Shown one piece after another: positions 16,709 to 25,232 of a stretch of DNA of 64,000 nt. The DNA lies in the NCBI GenBank assembly GCA_947627425.1, contig CANQVZ010000007.1, positions 1 to 64,000 on the forward strand, read 5' to 3'. A program made the translations under genes and the position numbers. The notes beneath the pieces were generated by a model, which searched no databases, was not told the origin of the DNA, and saw nothing but the letters and a program-made list of their open reading frames with translations. The first letter of the stretch is position 1. Every line of letters begins with the position of its first letter. The DNA is from an uncultured Clostridia bacterium (GTDB lineage Bacteria; Bacillota; Clostridia; Lachnospirales; CAG-274).

Positions 16709-17206
16709 CTACTTCATCTTTAATACTTCTATTTTATGCTCCTCCACTCCCAATAATGCCACCGTACCCGCAATTAATTGTTTTTTTACGCTCTCTATGT
16801 TTCCGCCCTGTGCGACTATTATCACACCCTCGACCTTGGGCATATATTCCTTGAGCACAACGGGCATTTTGTTTCCGTCGTATACCACCTCGCTCTTTGA
16901 AGTGTTTTCCTTATTGCTGTCCTTTTCCTGTGTGTTGCTCTCCATATCGTAGGCGAGTATCTTCTCGCCCGACTGTCTGTAATTTATGAGCACTCTCACC
17001 CTGCCCGCGCCCTCCACGCGCGAGAGTATATTTTCAAGCCTCCTGTCAAGCTCGCCTGCGGTGCTTTCATTATCCGTTGAAGCGGAATATTTCACCGACC
17101 CGCCGTCCGTACCCATTATGAGCATTACGCCCACAATGAACAGCGCCGCAAGAATGCCCATACTTTTTTTATTTTTCAGAAGTCCTTGTATATCCAAGCC
17201 TTTCAC
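16709..17206 (-). CDS. spoIIIAG: Stage III sporulation protein AG
   Basis: A 165-residue ring-forming protein of the sporulation channel. A membrane helix lies at residues 16-32 (MGILAALFIVGVMLIMG). The ring-building domain includes LENILSRVEGAGRVRVLINY and ends with EGVIIVAQGGNIESVKKQLI. The first in-frame start is a GTG at 17206 that overlaps the spoIIIAF stop (GTGA), but GGAGG abuts it directly. A TTG at 17197 lies 9 nt from the same site and may be the true start, removing three residues. Translation is probably coupled to spoIIIAF. Confidence 0.92.
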   Translation of the reverse strand: MKGLDIQGLLKNKKSMGILAALFIVGVMLIMGTDGGSVKYSASTDNESTAGELDRRLENILSRVEGAGRVRVLINYRQSGEKILAYDMESNTQEKDSNKENTSKSEVVYDGNKMPVVLKEYMPKVEGVIIVAQGGNIESVKKQLIAGTVALLGVEEHKIEVLKMK

Positions 17207-17373
17207 CCTCCAAATAATGCGGATAACGGCTCCGTAACTATGCTTATGAGTACAGCGCCGAATATGAGCCTTATATATTTTCGGTAGCTGTTTGAAGGCA
17301 TAAGCACATCTATGTAAGCGCCAAGTATAACAAAAACCGTTATTTTTCCCGCATATTCTCTTATGATATCCAT
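17203..17373 (-). CDS. spoIIIAF: Stage III sporulation protein AF, membrane part only
   Basis: A 56-residue protein between spoIIIAE and spoIIIAG, the position of spoIIIAF. It has the two N-terminal helices of that family (AGKITVFVILGAYIDVLMPS and RLIFGAVLISIVTEPL). The usual soluble C-terminal domain is missing: SpoIIIAF is generally 180-200 residues. There is no leftover coding sequence, since the stop overlaps the spoIIIAG start. It therefore looks like a naturally short form rather than a recent frameshift. The ATG starts 1 nt before the spoIIIAE stop. Confidence 0.85.
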   Translation of the reverse strand: MDIIREYAGKITVFVILGAYIDVLMPSNSYRKYIRLIFGAVLISIVTEPLSALFGG

Positions 17374-17374
17374 T

Positions 17375-18448
17375 TCAGCTCACTCCGCACATAAGTATGG
17401 CGCACGACACAACGAACATAAGGCTTATTATGAAAAGCGCCGAAAGTATGAGCATATTGCCCTCGCCCACGGCGTCTATTATATCTATGGTCTGCTTGTC
17501 GCACACAGGCTCCAGCACAGCGGCTATAAGCCTGAAGGCAAATGCCGTTATGCCTATGTGCAGAAGCGGAGCCATAGAAATGAGTATTATAACTGCCATA
17601 AGCACAAGCCCTGCGCCGTTTCTGACTGCGCCCACGGTGCCTAAAGCTATATCTCCCGCGCCCGATATGACATCGCCTATGACGGGCACCATCTTCACAA
17701 GGGATTTGAATGTGCCTCCGACGGTCTTGTTTATTATGCCTCCGCTTATTTTTTCAACCGTTATGAGGAACACAAAAAAATAAGCGCACGCCTTCAGTCC
17801 CAAAGATACCGCAGACATAAAGAGAGCCGAAAGCTTGTCCAAAAGCTGTTTTTTGGAAAGTATGTTCAAAAGCCTCAGTGTTACGGCAGTTATGAGTACG
17901 GGCGTTATGACATCATTTACAAGAGATGCCGTCATTGAAGTGCCCAGCGAAACTATGCCCGCGCTGCCCACAGCCGAGACGCTGCCCGATGCCGTGAGGA
18001 GCATAAGTATAAATGGAACGGCGCTGTTTACCACATCGGTTATGTCGCAGGCGGCGGAGCTAAGCACCGACACGGAGCTTTTGAAGGATGCCGCCGCCGC
18101 GCCTATTATCATTATCCTGCCTATCAGCCCTATTATATCGCTTATGCTTTTGTCGCGTATATCCTGTGCGGCAATGTTTATGAATGCCGACATAATGCCT
18201 ATTATTACGATAAGCCGAAGATATGAGCGCTCCGAAAAAACGCCTTTTCTTACGGTATCGACCGCCTTTTCCTTCAATATATCCAATATGCCCCTGCCCG
18301 ACATAAGCTCCGACATGAGCTCGTCAAACGAGAGCTCCGCCTTTTCCTCGACTGCGGAATTGAGCTCGTCAAAGTCAAAGTCCTCCGCCCGCGCATCACA
18401 GGGCATGAAAACAAGCATAAAAACCAACAAAACAAATGAAAGCTTCAC
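17375..18448 (-). CDS. spoIIIAE: Stage III sporulation protein AE
   Basis: A 357-residue polytopic membrane protein of the SpoIIIA-SpoIIQ complex. The GTG start at 18448 overlaps the spoIIIAD stop (GTGA) and gives a good signal peptide (KLSFVLLVFMLVFMPCDARA). A longer upstream reading has no signal and would overlap spoIIIAD out of frame. The exported N-terminal region is acidic, followed by six to seven helices (SYLRLIVIIGIMSAFINIAA, IMIIGAAAASFKSSVSVLS and others). Length and order in the operon match the family. Confidence 0.94.
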   Translation of the reverse strand: MKLSFVLLVFMLVFMPCDARAEDFDFDELNSAVEEKAELSFDELMSELMSGRGILDILKEKAVDTVRKGVFSERSYLRLIVIIGIMSAFINIAAQDIRDKSISDIIGLIGRIMIIGAAAASFKSSVSVLSSAACDITDVVNSAVPFILMLLTASGSVSAVGSAGIVSLGTSMTASLVNDVITPVLITAVTLRLLNILSKKQLLDKLSALFMSAVSLGLKACAYFFVFLITVEKISGGIINKTVGGTFKSLVKMVPVIGDVISGAGDIALGTVGAVRNGAGLVLMAVIILISMAPLLHIGITAFAFRLIAAVLEPVCDKQTIDIIDAVGEGNMLILSALFIISLMFVVSCAILMCGVS

Positions 18449-18837
18449 CTTATGAACCCCAGCATTTCCTCTATAAGCTCCGTTATGACGCCCATAGTAT
18501 TGATAAGAATTATTATTTTGCCTCCCAGCTCTATCTTGTCGGCAATGCTGTTCTGGCTGAAATCCCTGCAAAGCTGTGAAGAGAACATGGACACATAGGC
18601 TATGCCCAAAGCCTTGAGCATGACGCCTATATAGCGGGAGCTTATGCCTATGCTGCTCTCAAGCTCATAAAAGGACGAAAATATATCCTTAAAGCACGGG
18701 AGAATGACAAAAAGCAGAACAATGCCCGTTGCAAGCGAGACCATGAAGCCTGCCGTGCGCTCCTCCTTAAGGGATATGGCGAGCACAGCGCCCGTAAGAC
18801 CTATTATGCCTATCCTGAATACATCCAAAGCCCTCAC
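18445..18837 (-). CDS. spoIIIAD: Stage III sporulation protein AD
   Basis: A 130-residue membrane protein with four predicted helices, including RIGIIGLTGAVLAISL and IIILINTMGVITELIEEML. It belongs to the SpoIIIAC/AD family, which resembles FliQ/EscS-type export gate subunits. The gene abuts spoIIIAC with no gap and overlaps spoIIIAE by 4 nt. It acts in the mother-cell membrane facing the forespore. Confidence 0.93.
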   Translation of the reverse strand: MRALDVFRIGIIGLTGAVLAISLKEERTAGFMVSLATGIVLLFVILPCFKDIFSSFYELESSIGISSRYIGVMLKALGIAYVSMFSSQLCRDFSQNSIADKIELGGKIIILINTMGVITELIEEMLGFIR

Positions 18838-19032
18838 CTACAATCTGAAAAGCGTCTGGACCTCGCTGAACAGGTCGCTTATGTACTGTATTATCCAATA
18901 GAGCACCACCACAAGCCCCGCAAGAGTTGTGAGCATTGCCTGCTCGTCCCTGCCCGCTCTTGTAAGAAGCTGATTCATGACGGAAACAAGTATGCCCACG
19001 GCGGCTATCCTGAAAACTATATTTATATCCAT
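18838..19032 (-). CDS. spoIIIAC: Stage III sporulation protein AC
   Basis: A 64-residue protein with two membrane helices (IVFRIAAVGILVSVMNQLLT and LTTLAGLVVVLYWIIQYIS). The length is normal for SpoIIIAC, the smallest subunit of the operon. A hydrophilic loop with Arg-Ala-Gly-Arg-Asp separates the helices, as in the family. The stop is adjacent to the spoIIIAD start and the gene begins 10 nt after spoIIIAB. Confidence 0.93.
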   Translation of the reverse strand: MDINIVFRIAAVGILVSVMNQLLTRAGRDEQAMLTTLAGLVVVLYWIIQYISDLFSEVQTLFRL

Positions 19033-19042
19033 GCCCGACCTC

Positions 19043-19549
19043 CTATATAAGCAGCAGCACTATAAAAAGACCTACGGTGAGGCTGACGCTCCTGTAGAGC
19101 TTTATGTCCCTTTCTATATCGGGCTTTATTATCTCCTCGCGGGAATCTATGTAATCTATGCAGTCCTTAACGCACCTCTCGCGCATATCGGCATCGGCGC
19201 TCTCAAAGCCCTCGCCCAAAAGTGAAAGCCTGTGTATGTCCTCGCTTGTCATATAGGAATTTGCCGAATTTTCCTCAAGGGCATATTTCCAAGCCGTTTT
19301 GACGGAGTTGTTATTTTTGAGCGCAGTATAAACGCTTCTGAAAAAGCCCTCGCTCTCAACATCCGCGCAGCGCCCGAGCGCCTGTATAAATGTAAGGCGT
19401 TCATATTCCAGCGCAGAATCAAGCTTTATGACGGCGCTCTTTATGCTCTCCAGCTCCTCCAGCCTGAGCCGTGAGCGTATGGAAAGCCTATAGCCCATGC
19501 AGAAGCAGGCGGTGAGAATGAGCAGAGAGCCTACTACTTTTCCTGCCAT
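19043..19549 (-). CDS. spoIIIAB: Stage III sporulation protein AB
   Basis: A 168-residue protein with N- and C-terminal helices and a soluble helical middle, like type II secretion GspF. Recognisable segments are ACFCMGYRLSIRSRLRLEEL and, at the end, LTVGLFIVLLLI. The ATG at 19549 lies inside the end of spoIIIAA. A GTG at 19555 is an alternative. A GGGAG site upstream serves either. The overlap implies translational coupling to spoIIIAA. Confidence 0.92.
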   Translation of the reverse strand: MAGKVVGSLLILTACFCMGYRLSIRSRLRLEELESIKSAVIKLDSALEYERLTFIQALGRCADVESEGFFRSVYTALKNNNSVKTAWKYALEENSANSYMTSEDIHRLSLLGEGFESADADMRERCVKDCIDYIDSREEIIKPDIERDIKLYRSVSLTVGLFIVLLLI

Positions 19550-20412
19550 ATACACATCAACTCCCTGTCGCATATTTTGCTTATCCTGTTTTTGGCATTT
19601 CTGCGCATAAAAATATATGTATCGAACACCCTGCCCCGTACAAGAGAGGAAATATCCTCTTTTCTGAGCATATCCTCCTCATCGCCCGAATGGAGGGTGG
19701 CTATTATCTCAACTCCGCAGTTGAGCGCCCTTCTTATGGAATACACATCCCCTTCTCCGCCTATTTCGTCCACGGCTATTATATCGGGCGCCATTGCCCT
19801 GAGCGCCATTTCAAAGCCCTCCGTCTTGCCTGCGTTTACAATGACATCGGTTCTTTCGCCCAGATCCATCTGACTGACACCCATAAATGTGGCGCTTATC
19901 TCGTTGCGCTCGTCCACAACGCATATGTTCCTGCCCCTGTTGCTCATGAGCCTTATTATATCCCTCAGAAGCGTAGTCTTGCCCGCGCCCGGAGGCGAAA
20001 CTATGAGCGTATTGCCCCGCACATAGTCTATTATTTTCTCGGAACAGCCCTTTATCTCGCGGGCTAACCTTATGTTCATTCCGTTTATGTCCTTTATGCT
20101 CTTTACCTTGCCCATTTCAAGGGCGACCGTACCCGTTATGCCCACTCGAAAACCGCCCTCAAGCGTTATGTAGCCCGAATTAAGCTCGTCCTTGAAGGCA
20201 TAGGGCGAATACTGCGTCATCCTGCCGTATATGCTTTCCATGTCCTCGGCGCTCACTATGTATGAAAGCTTTTCCTCCCTGTCGCCGTAGCGCACTCTGG
20301 GTGCTCGTCCCAGTCTTAGGCGTATCTCCTCCGCACCGTCAAGATCGAGAGATGTTATCTGCCGTCTTATGCCATCGCAGAGATAGCCCGCGCACATATC
20401 GTATAGCTTCAT
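19534..20412 (-). CDS. spoIIIAA: Stage III sporulation protein AA, ATPase
   Basis: A 292-residue ATPase related to secretion ATPases, proposed to power the SpoIIIA complex. Walker A is VSPPGAGKTTLLRD and Walker B is DIIAVDEIGGEGD. The GYITLEGGFRVGITG segment is a family signature. A GAGGTG site is 7 nt upstream of the ATG at 20412. The longer reading to 20502 crosses the upstream terminator and can be dismissed. As first gene of the operon it should have a sigma-E promoter between 20413 and 20475, but I could not identify one confidently. Confidence 0.94.
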   Translation of the reverse strand: MKLYDMCAGYLCDGIRRQITSLDLDGAEEIRLRLGRAPRVRYGDREEKLSYIVSAEDMESIYGRMTQYSPYAFKDELNSGYITLEGGFRVGITGTVALEMGKVKSIKDINGMNIRLAREIKGCSEKIIDYVRGNTLIVSPPGAGKTTLLRDIIRLMSNRGRNICVVDERNEISATFMGVSQMDLGERTDVIVNAGKTEGFEMALRAMAPDIIAVDEIGGEGDVYSIRRALNCGVEIIATLHSGDEEDMLRKEDISSLVRGRVFDTYIFMRRNAKNRISKICDRELMCIWQEK

Positions 20413-20473
20413 TTGTATCACCTCAATAGTATATATGAGACAAGCCATGAATTTATTACTTAAATCGGAGCAA

Positions 20474-20500
20474 TAAAAAAGGGAGACCATAAAGGTCTCC
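20474..20500 (-). terminator. Terminator upstream of spoIIIA
   Basis: Perfect stem GGAGACC / GGTCTCC with a T6 tail on the minus strand. It ends the transcript of the ABC transporter operon and insulates spoIIIA. Confidence 0.8.
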
Positions 20501-20557
20501 ACAGTTATATATCAATAAAATATTTTATTGTATGATTTTTTTGACATACAAAGTATA

Positions 20558-20696
20558 CCCCTTCAGTCAGGCTAACGCCTGACAGCTCCCCCAAAGGGGG
20601 AGCCAAGAATTTTGGGCTACCCGCTGCCTCTCGGCGCCCCCTTTGGGGGAGCTGTCAACTCGCAGAGTTGACTGAGGGGGCGTGCAGTGCACGCCC
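20558..20696. repeat. Large palindromic intergenic repeat with a core half-site
   Basis: A 123-bp imperfect palindrome: the outer arm CCCCTTCAGTCA pairs with TGACTGAGGGG, and inner hairpins are built on GCTCCCCC / GGGGGAGC and on short CTGACAG and GTCAACTC stems. This type is widespread in gut Firmicutes genomes by my recollection. It is followed directly by GGGCGTGCAGTGCACGCCC (20678-20696), a variant of one palindrome of the core family at 9451-9523. It fills the gap between the ABC operon and spoIIIA. Confidence 0.75.
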
Positions 20697-20709
20697 TAAA
20701 AATTTTATA

Positions 20710-21489
20710 TCAAAGTGAATTGCCCTTTTCAAGGCTTATCCTATTGAATATCTTGAGTATATCGTCCACATCGGCGTTTTTCTTTTCTTCCTCGTTAAGA
20801 TCCATTATGACATTGCCCTCGTGCATCATTACAAGTCTGTTGCCGTATTCGAGAGCATACCTGAGATTGTGAGTTACCATAATGGTGGTGAGCTGTTTTT
20901 CCCTTACCACCTTGTCGGTAAGCTCCATTATTATCTCTGCCGTCTTGGGATCGAGCGCAGCCGTGTGTTCATCCAAAATGAGAATATCCACGGGCGTCAT
21001 AACCGACATGAGCAGAGCAAGAGCCTGTCTCTGACCGCCCGAAAGCAAGCCCACCTTAACGCCCAATTTATCTTCAAGACCAAGATTGAGCTGTGAAAGA
21101 AGTTCTTTGTAGTGTTTTATTCTCTTTTTATCCGTGCCTCTTGTAAGTCCGAAGAGCTTGCCCTTGTTGTCGGCAAGCGACATATTTTCAAGTATGGTCA
21201 TGGACGAGCAGGTGCCCATAGCGGGATTCTGATAGACTCTGCCTATAGTGCGCGAACGCTGAAAATCCTTTAGCTTTACTATGGAATTGCCGTTTATTGT
21301 TATATCTCCGCTGTCTATGGGTATTGAACCGCATATGATATTGAGCATGGAGGTCTTACCCGAGCCGTTGCTGCCTATAATGCTTATAAATTCGTCCTTT
21401 TTGACCTCAAAATTGAAATCCGTGAAAAGGCAGGTCTCGTTTATTGTGCCGCTGTTGTATATCTTATTTATATTGCTTAGCTTTATCAT
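20710..21489 (-). CDS. ABC transporter ATP-binding protein (TrpXYZ-like)
   Basis: The 259-residue ATPase of an importer. Walker A is GSNGSGKTS, the signature is LSGGQRQALALLMSVM, Walker B is ILILDEHTAALDP, and the switch His is in TIMVTHNLRYAL. The ATG at 21489 overlaps the permease stop (ATGA). The longer reading from 21606 lies over the permease gene and is not used. With its partners it matches the family annotated as tryptophan/tyrosine importers (binding protein PF04392), but the substrate here is inferred from family only. Confidence 0.93.
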   Translation of the reverse strand: MIKLSNINKIYNSGTINETCLFTDFNFEVKKDEFISIIGSNGSGKTSMLNIICGSIPIDSGDITINGNSIVKLKDFQRSRTIGRVYQNPAMGTCSSMTILENMSLADNKGKLFGLTRGTDKKRIKHYKELLSQLNLGLEDKLGVKVGLLSGGQRQALALLMSVMTPVDILILDEHTAALDPKTAEIIMELTDKVVREKQLTTIMVTHNLRYALEYGNRLVMMHEGNVIMDLNEEEKKNADVDDILKIFNRISLEKGNSL

Positions 21490-22355
21490 CAGTCGGCACC
21501 TCCCTTTTTGACACTGCTTATTATGAGTATGACAAGGAAAAGCGCGCCCGTTATAAGCTTCATATCTATCGCAGCCATACCGCAGGTGATGGCTATGGCA
21601 ACGCACGCCTTATATATGACAGAGCCTATAATAACGGCTGTGGTCGCCTTTAAAAAGCTGAACTTGCCGAATACATTTGTGCCTATTATTACGGAGGCAA
21701 GACCTATAACTATAGTACCCGTGCCCATTGAAATATCAAAAAATCTCTGCTGCTGGCACATAACGCTGCCCGCAAGCGCCACAAGGGCGTTTGCTATGAC
21801 AAGACCTACTATCTTGACAGTGCCCTTGTCCTTTGCAAGAGATGTGACAACGGTCTCATTGTCGCCCACAGCCCTTAAAAGATAGCCCGACTTGGTATTT
21901 AGATAAAGATCCATTATTATCTTGCAAAGCAATGTTATAACAAATATGACTATGACCGTGTTGAAGGCTCCCGCCTTATCCCTAAAGGGCGAAAGCTTGA
22001 AAATGGTATCGTCGCTGAATATGGGGATATTGGCTTGTCCGCCCGTGATGTGCAGATTTATGGAGTAGAGCATAGTCATGGTGATTATGCCCGAAAGCAG
22101 ATCGCGCACCTTGAACTTGACATGAATAACGCCCGTAGCAAGTCCAGCCATACCGCCTGCCAAAAATGCCGCTGGAAGTGTTATATAGGGGTTCACTCCC
22201 GCCTTGATCATTACAGCACTGACAGCAGCTCCCAGTGGAAAGCTGCTGTCTACGCTAAGATCCGGAAAATCCAATATCTTATAGGTAATATATATACCGA
22301 GAGCAAGTATAGAATAAATAAAGCCCTGCTCAAAAACACTTAAAACCAAAGCCAT
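21489..22355 (-). CDS. ABC transporter permease (TrpXYZ-like)
   Basis: A 288-residue membrane subunit with eight to ten helices, related to branched-chain amino acid permeases. Typical segments are GLATGVIHVKFKVRDLLSGI and NALVALAGSVMCQQQRFFDI. It begins 11 nt after the binding-protein gene and overlaps the ATPase gene by one base. One permease is encoded, so the transporter is probably a homodimer in the membrane. Confidence 0.92.
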   Translation of the reverse strand: MALVLSVFEQGFIYSILALGIYITYKILDFPDLSVDSSFPLGAAVSAVMIKAGVNPYITLPAAFLAGGMAGLATGVIHVKFKVRDLLSGIITMTMLYSINLHITGGQANIPIFSDDTIFKLSPFRDKAGAFNTVIVIFVITLLCKIIMDLYLNTKSGYLLRAVGDNETVVTSLAKDKGTVKIVGLVIANALVALAGSVMCQQQRFFDISMGTGTIVIGLASVIIGTNVFGKFSFLKATTAVIIGSVIYKACVAIAITCGMAAIDMKLITGALFLVILIISSVKKGGAD

Positions 22356-22366
22356 AACGCTTCTCC

Positions 22367-23377
22367 TTATTCTTCTGCGGATACCTCGGTTGCCTCTGAC
22401 TTAAGCTCGTCCGGACAGCTCATATTGAGAGCCTCGAGAGCCTTAGAGTTGATGTAAAGGCTGTATTCCGTGATAGTTTCATAGGGTATATCCTGAGCCT
22501 TCTCGCCTGCAAGAACTCTGGCTGCCATTGCGCCCGTCTGCTTGCCGAGAGCGATATAGTCAAGTCCCTCGGTTGCTACACAGCCCTTTTCGACCTGCTC
22601 TATCTCGCTGCCGAATACGGGTATGCCTGCCTTATCCGCTGCGTCAAGCAGAGTTGCAAGAGATGATACTACAGTGTTGTCGGTAAGGTTTGAAATGCAG
22701 TCTACCTTTGAAGCAAGGTCGGCAGCTGCTAAGGGGATATCGCTTGTCTGGCTTATGCCGCTGTCAACTATCTCAAAGTCATAGTTGGGAGCAAGCTCCT
22801 TGTATTCCTCAATTGCGCTTACGGAGTTTGCCTCGCTTGTGGTATAGAGTATGCCTATCTTCTTTGCATCGGGCATAAACTTTCTTATCATTTCAAGCTG
22901 AGCGTCAATAGCAAGCTTGTCGCTTGTACCCGTAACATTACCTACGCTCGAGCCGTCCTCATTGGCAAGCTCAGCGGCAACGGGATCTGTAACAGCCGTG
23001 TAAATAACGGGTATTTCGCCGTTTGCGGCATTATAGCAGGCCTGAGCCATGGGTGTTGCGACACCGCAGATGAGGTCGGGCTTTGCGGCAGCCATAGACT
23101 GCGCTATCTGGTTTGCGTTAGCCATATCCGCCTGAGCGTTCTGGAGGTCGTAAGTAACATTTTCGCCCTCAACATAGCCCGCTTCCTCCATGCCGAGCTT
23201 GAAGCCCTCAACGCAGTTGTCAAGAGAACCGTGGGGTGCAAACTGAGCGATAGCAACATTGACCGACTCTGCGGGAGCGGAAGCCTCGCCCGATGCGTTA
23301 TCAGCCGCAGAACCGCAGCCCGAAAGCATTGTGAGCGCAAGCATTGACGCCGTAATAAGTGCTATAAATTTTTTCAT
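22367..23377 (-). CDS. ABC transporter substrate-binding lipoprotein (PF04392 type)
   Basis: A 336-residue extracellular lipoprotein. The lipobox LTMLSGC places the lipidated Cys at residue 21. A Ser/Ala/Glu linker follows. The two-lobe binding domain shows VNVAIAQFAPHGSLDNCVEG, VIYTAVTDPVAAEL and KIGILYTTSEANS, which are hallmarks of the family that includes TrpX. Ligand may be an aromatic amino acid, but this is family-level inference. It is the first and presumably most highly translated gene of the three-gene operon, with AAAGGAG upstream and a clear promoter. Confidence 0.93.
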   Translation of the reverse strand: MKKFIALITASMLALTMLSGCGSAADNASGEASAPAESVNVAIAQFAPHGSLDNCVEGFKLGMEEAGYVEGENVTYDLQNAQADMANANQIAQSMAAAKPDLICGVATPMAQACYNAANGEIPVIYTAVTDPVAAELANEDGSSVGNVTGTSDKLAIDAQLEMIRKFMPDAKKIGILYTTSEANSVSAIEEYKELAPNYDFEIVDSGISQTSDIPLAAADLASKVDCISNLTDNTVVSSLATLLDAADKAGIPVFGSEIEQVEKGCVATEGLDYIALGKQTGAMAARVLAGEKAQDIPYETITEYSLYINSKALEALNMSCPDELKSEATEVSAEE

Positions 23378-23413
23378 GTTGATTATCTCCTTTTTTTATT
23401 ATTTTATTTGGTA

Positions 23414-23442
23414 ATTATATCATATTTATATAAGTTTTACAA
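23414..23442 (-). promoter_or_regulatory. Sigma-A promoter of the TrpXYZ-like operon
   Basis: TTGTAA and TATAAT boxes with a 17-nt spacer, about 37 nt upstream of the start. The short leader has no room for a T-box or other riboswitch. Confidence 0.7.
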
Positions 23443-23510
23443 CATATTTTAATAAAATGGACATATTTTATTTTATAATTCATCGCCTGATTTTAATTAA
23501 CTTTGCGATA

Positions 23511-24119
23511 TTAATTATTATAGGCATTATAAACTCCGCGGCCGTTTTCGTTCCTATAGTAGAGCGAATTGTCCGTTTTGCTCACCACATCGAGATGAAC
23601 TGTAACATTTTCGGCATTGTTGTTTTTAAGAGTGCGCACAGCCTCGGAACAAAACTCATCATAAAGTCCGCACCTGTCGTTCCACTCCGTCTCAAATTCG
23701 CTGTCGTTTGAATTGATGCGAAGCGCGCTGTCGTCGTCTATATAAGCCGTTATCGTCGCAACATTTCCGTCGTATGAAAGCTCAAAGTCTGCGCCCTTTG
23801 CAAGGGAGTCAAGAGCCTTGTAAGCGGCGCTGTCCTTAAAATCGGCGCCTTTGTTTTCCGCCTCTTTATTGTCGGCGGGCTGCTCCTCCGACTTTTCATC
23901 GGCGTCCTGTTCGGGCTGCTTTTCGGCTTGTGTAAGCTCCTCGCCTTCGTCGGCTTCTGTTTTTTCCTCTGTCTCCTCACCGTCGGAGCCGACTTCATCG
24001 GTGTATTCCGTGGTGGTCTCCGAAGATATTTCTAAAATATCTCCGTCGTTCTCGGCTTTGCCGCAGCCTGCCGAAAGAGCAAGACCTACGGCAAGGGCAA
24101 GAGCCATATATTTTTTCAT
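23511..24119 (-). CDS. Lipoprotein with acidic linker, function unknown
   Basis: A 202-residue predicted lipoprotein: signal peptide with lipobox LSAGC and Cys at 19. Residues about 30-90 are a low-complexity Glu/Asp/Thr region of the kind that tethers a domain away from the membrane. The C-terminal 105 residues form a compact alpha/beta-looking domain (FELSYDGNVATITAYI, EFCSEAVRTLKNNNAENVTV). I do not recognise the domain. It lies 39 nt after pfkA on the same strand and may be read through from it. Confidence 0.75.
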   Translation of the reverse strand: MKKYMALALAVGLALSAGCGKAENDGDILEISSETTTEYTDEVGSDGEETEEKTEADEGEELTQAEKQPEQDADEKSEEQPADNKEAENKGADFKDSAAYKALDSLAKGADFELSYDGNVATITAYIDDDSALRINSNDSEFETEWNDRCGLYDEFCSEAVRTLKNNNAENVTVHLDVVSKTDNSLYYRNENGRGVYNAYNN

Positions 24120-24158
24120 ATATATCCCTCCCGTGTGAATGATAATATATCGATATGT

Positions 24159-25232
24159 CTATTTGTCGCCCAGAGATATGCCTATCTGTCTGGCGGCAAC
24201 TATCATCTGGCTGTCGGTGGGCACCGTCTTAAGTCTGCCTGCGACCTCGCTTAAGGGCACGGCGGTTATAACTCCGTCCTTCATGGCTACCATATTGCCG
24301 AACTCCCTGTTTATGATGAGATGAGCGGCATATGAGCCGAAGCGTGTGCAGAGCACTCTGTCATAGGGACTGGGCGCTCCGCCTCTCTGTATGTGTCCCG
24401 GAACGACAACTCTCACCTCGTAGTCGGTGTCCTGAGCTATCTCGTCGGCAACTCTGTAGGCTATAGAGGGCTGTTTCATTGCCTCTCTGTACGCCTTGAA
24501 TTCCTTTTTGCTCATTCTGCTCTCGGCAAGTGATATTGCGCCCTCGGCGACCGCAACTATCGAAAAGTCCTTATTTGCAGCCTCGCGCCTGTCTATCTCT
24601 CTCTTGACCGCCTTTATGTCATAGGGTATTTCGGGTATGAGTATGATATCCGCTCCGCCCGCAATGCCTGCGTAGAGAGTGAGCCAGCCTGCCTTGTGTC
24701 CCATTATCTCGACAACGAATATTCTGCCGTGGGATGTGGCTGTGGTGTGTATTCTGTCTATTACATCGGTGGCTATGTCAAGAGCCGAATGAAAACCGAA
24801 GGTAACATCCGTGCCCCAGAGGTCGTTATCTATTGTCTTGGGCAGTGTGATGACATTGAGTCCTTCCTCTCTTAAGAGGTTGGCGGTCTTGTGAGTGCCG
24901 TTACCGCCCAGTATGACAAGGCAGTCAAGCTTGAGCTTTTTGTAGGTCTCCTTCATTGCCTTTACCTTATCCACGCCGTTTTCCTCTATATCGCGCATTT
25001 TCTTGAACGGCTGACGGGATGTACCGAGTATTGTGCCGCCAAGCGTCAGGATACCCGAAAAATCGCTCTTTTTGAGCTTTTCATAATCCCCTTCTATAAG
25101 TCCTCTGTATCCGTCGGCTATTCCGTAGATTGTCATATCCTCCACTTCGCTGTAGAGAGTTTTGGCAACTCCTCTCATGGTGGCGTTAAGTCCCTGACAG
25201 TCGCCTCCGCTTGTAAGCATTGCAATTTTCAT
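24159..25232 (-). CDS. pfkA: 6-phosphofructokinase, PfkA family (ATP or PPi)
   Basis: A 357-residue enzyme phosphorylating fructose 6-phosphate. It has the N-terminal LTSGGDCQGLNA loop, substrate loop PKTIDNDLWGTD and MGHKAGWLTLYAGIAGGAD. The phosphoryl-donor motif is GGNGT. Family knowledge: Gly at the second-from-last position (E. coli 104) favours ATP, while Lys in PKTIDND (E. coli Gly124) is typical of PPi-using enzymes. The motifs are therefore mixed and donor choice is uncertain. The ATG overlaps the stop of the ATP-grasp gene (ATGA), so it is translationally coupled to it. Confidence 0.92.
   Translation of the reverse strand: MKIAMLTSGGDCQGLNATMRGVAKTLYSEVEDMTIYGIADGYRGLIEGDYEKLKKSDFSGILTLGGTILGTSRQPFKKMRDIEENGVDKVKAMKETYKKLKLDCLVILGGNGTHKTANLLREEGLNVITLPKTIDNDLWGTDVTFGFHSALDIATDVIDRIHTTATSHGRIFVVEIMGHKAGWLTLYAGIAGGADIILIPEIPYDIKAVKREIDRREAANKDFSIVAVAEGAISLAESRMSKKEFKAYREAMKQPSIAYRVADEIAQDTDYEVRVVVPGHIQRGGAPSPYDRVLCTRFGSYAAHLIINREFGNMVAMKDGVITAVPLSEVAGRLKTVPTDSQMIVAARQIGISLGDK

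Noticed and set aside
19549-20475. Longer start for spoIIIAA at 20502
   Set aside because: It would cross the upstream terminator and has no ribosome site, unlike the ATG at 20412.
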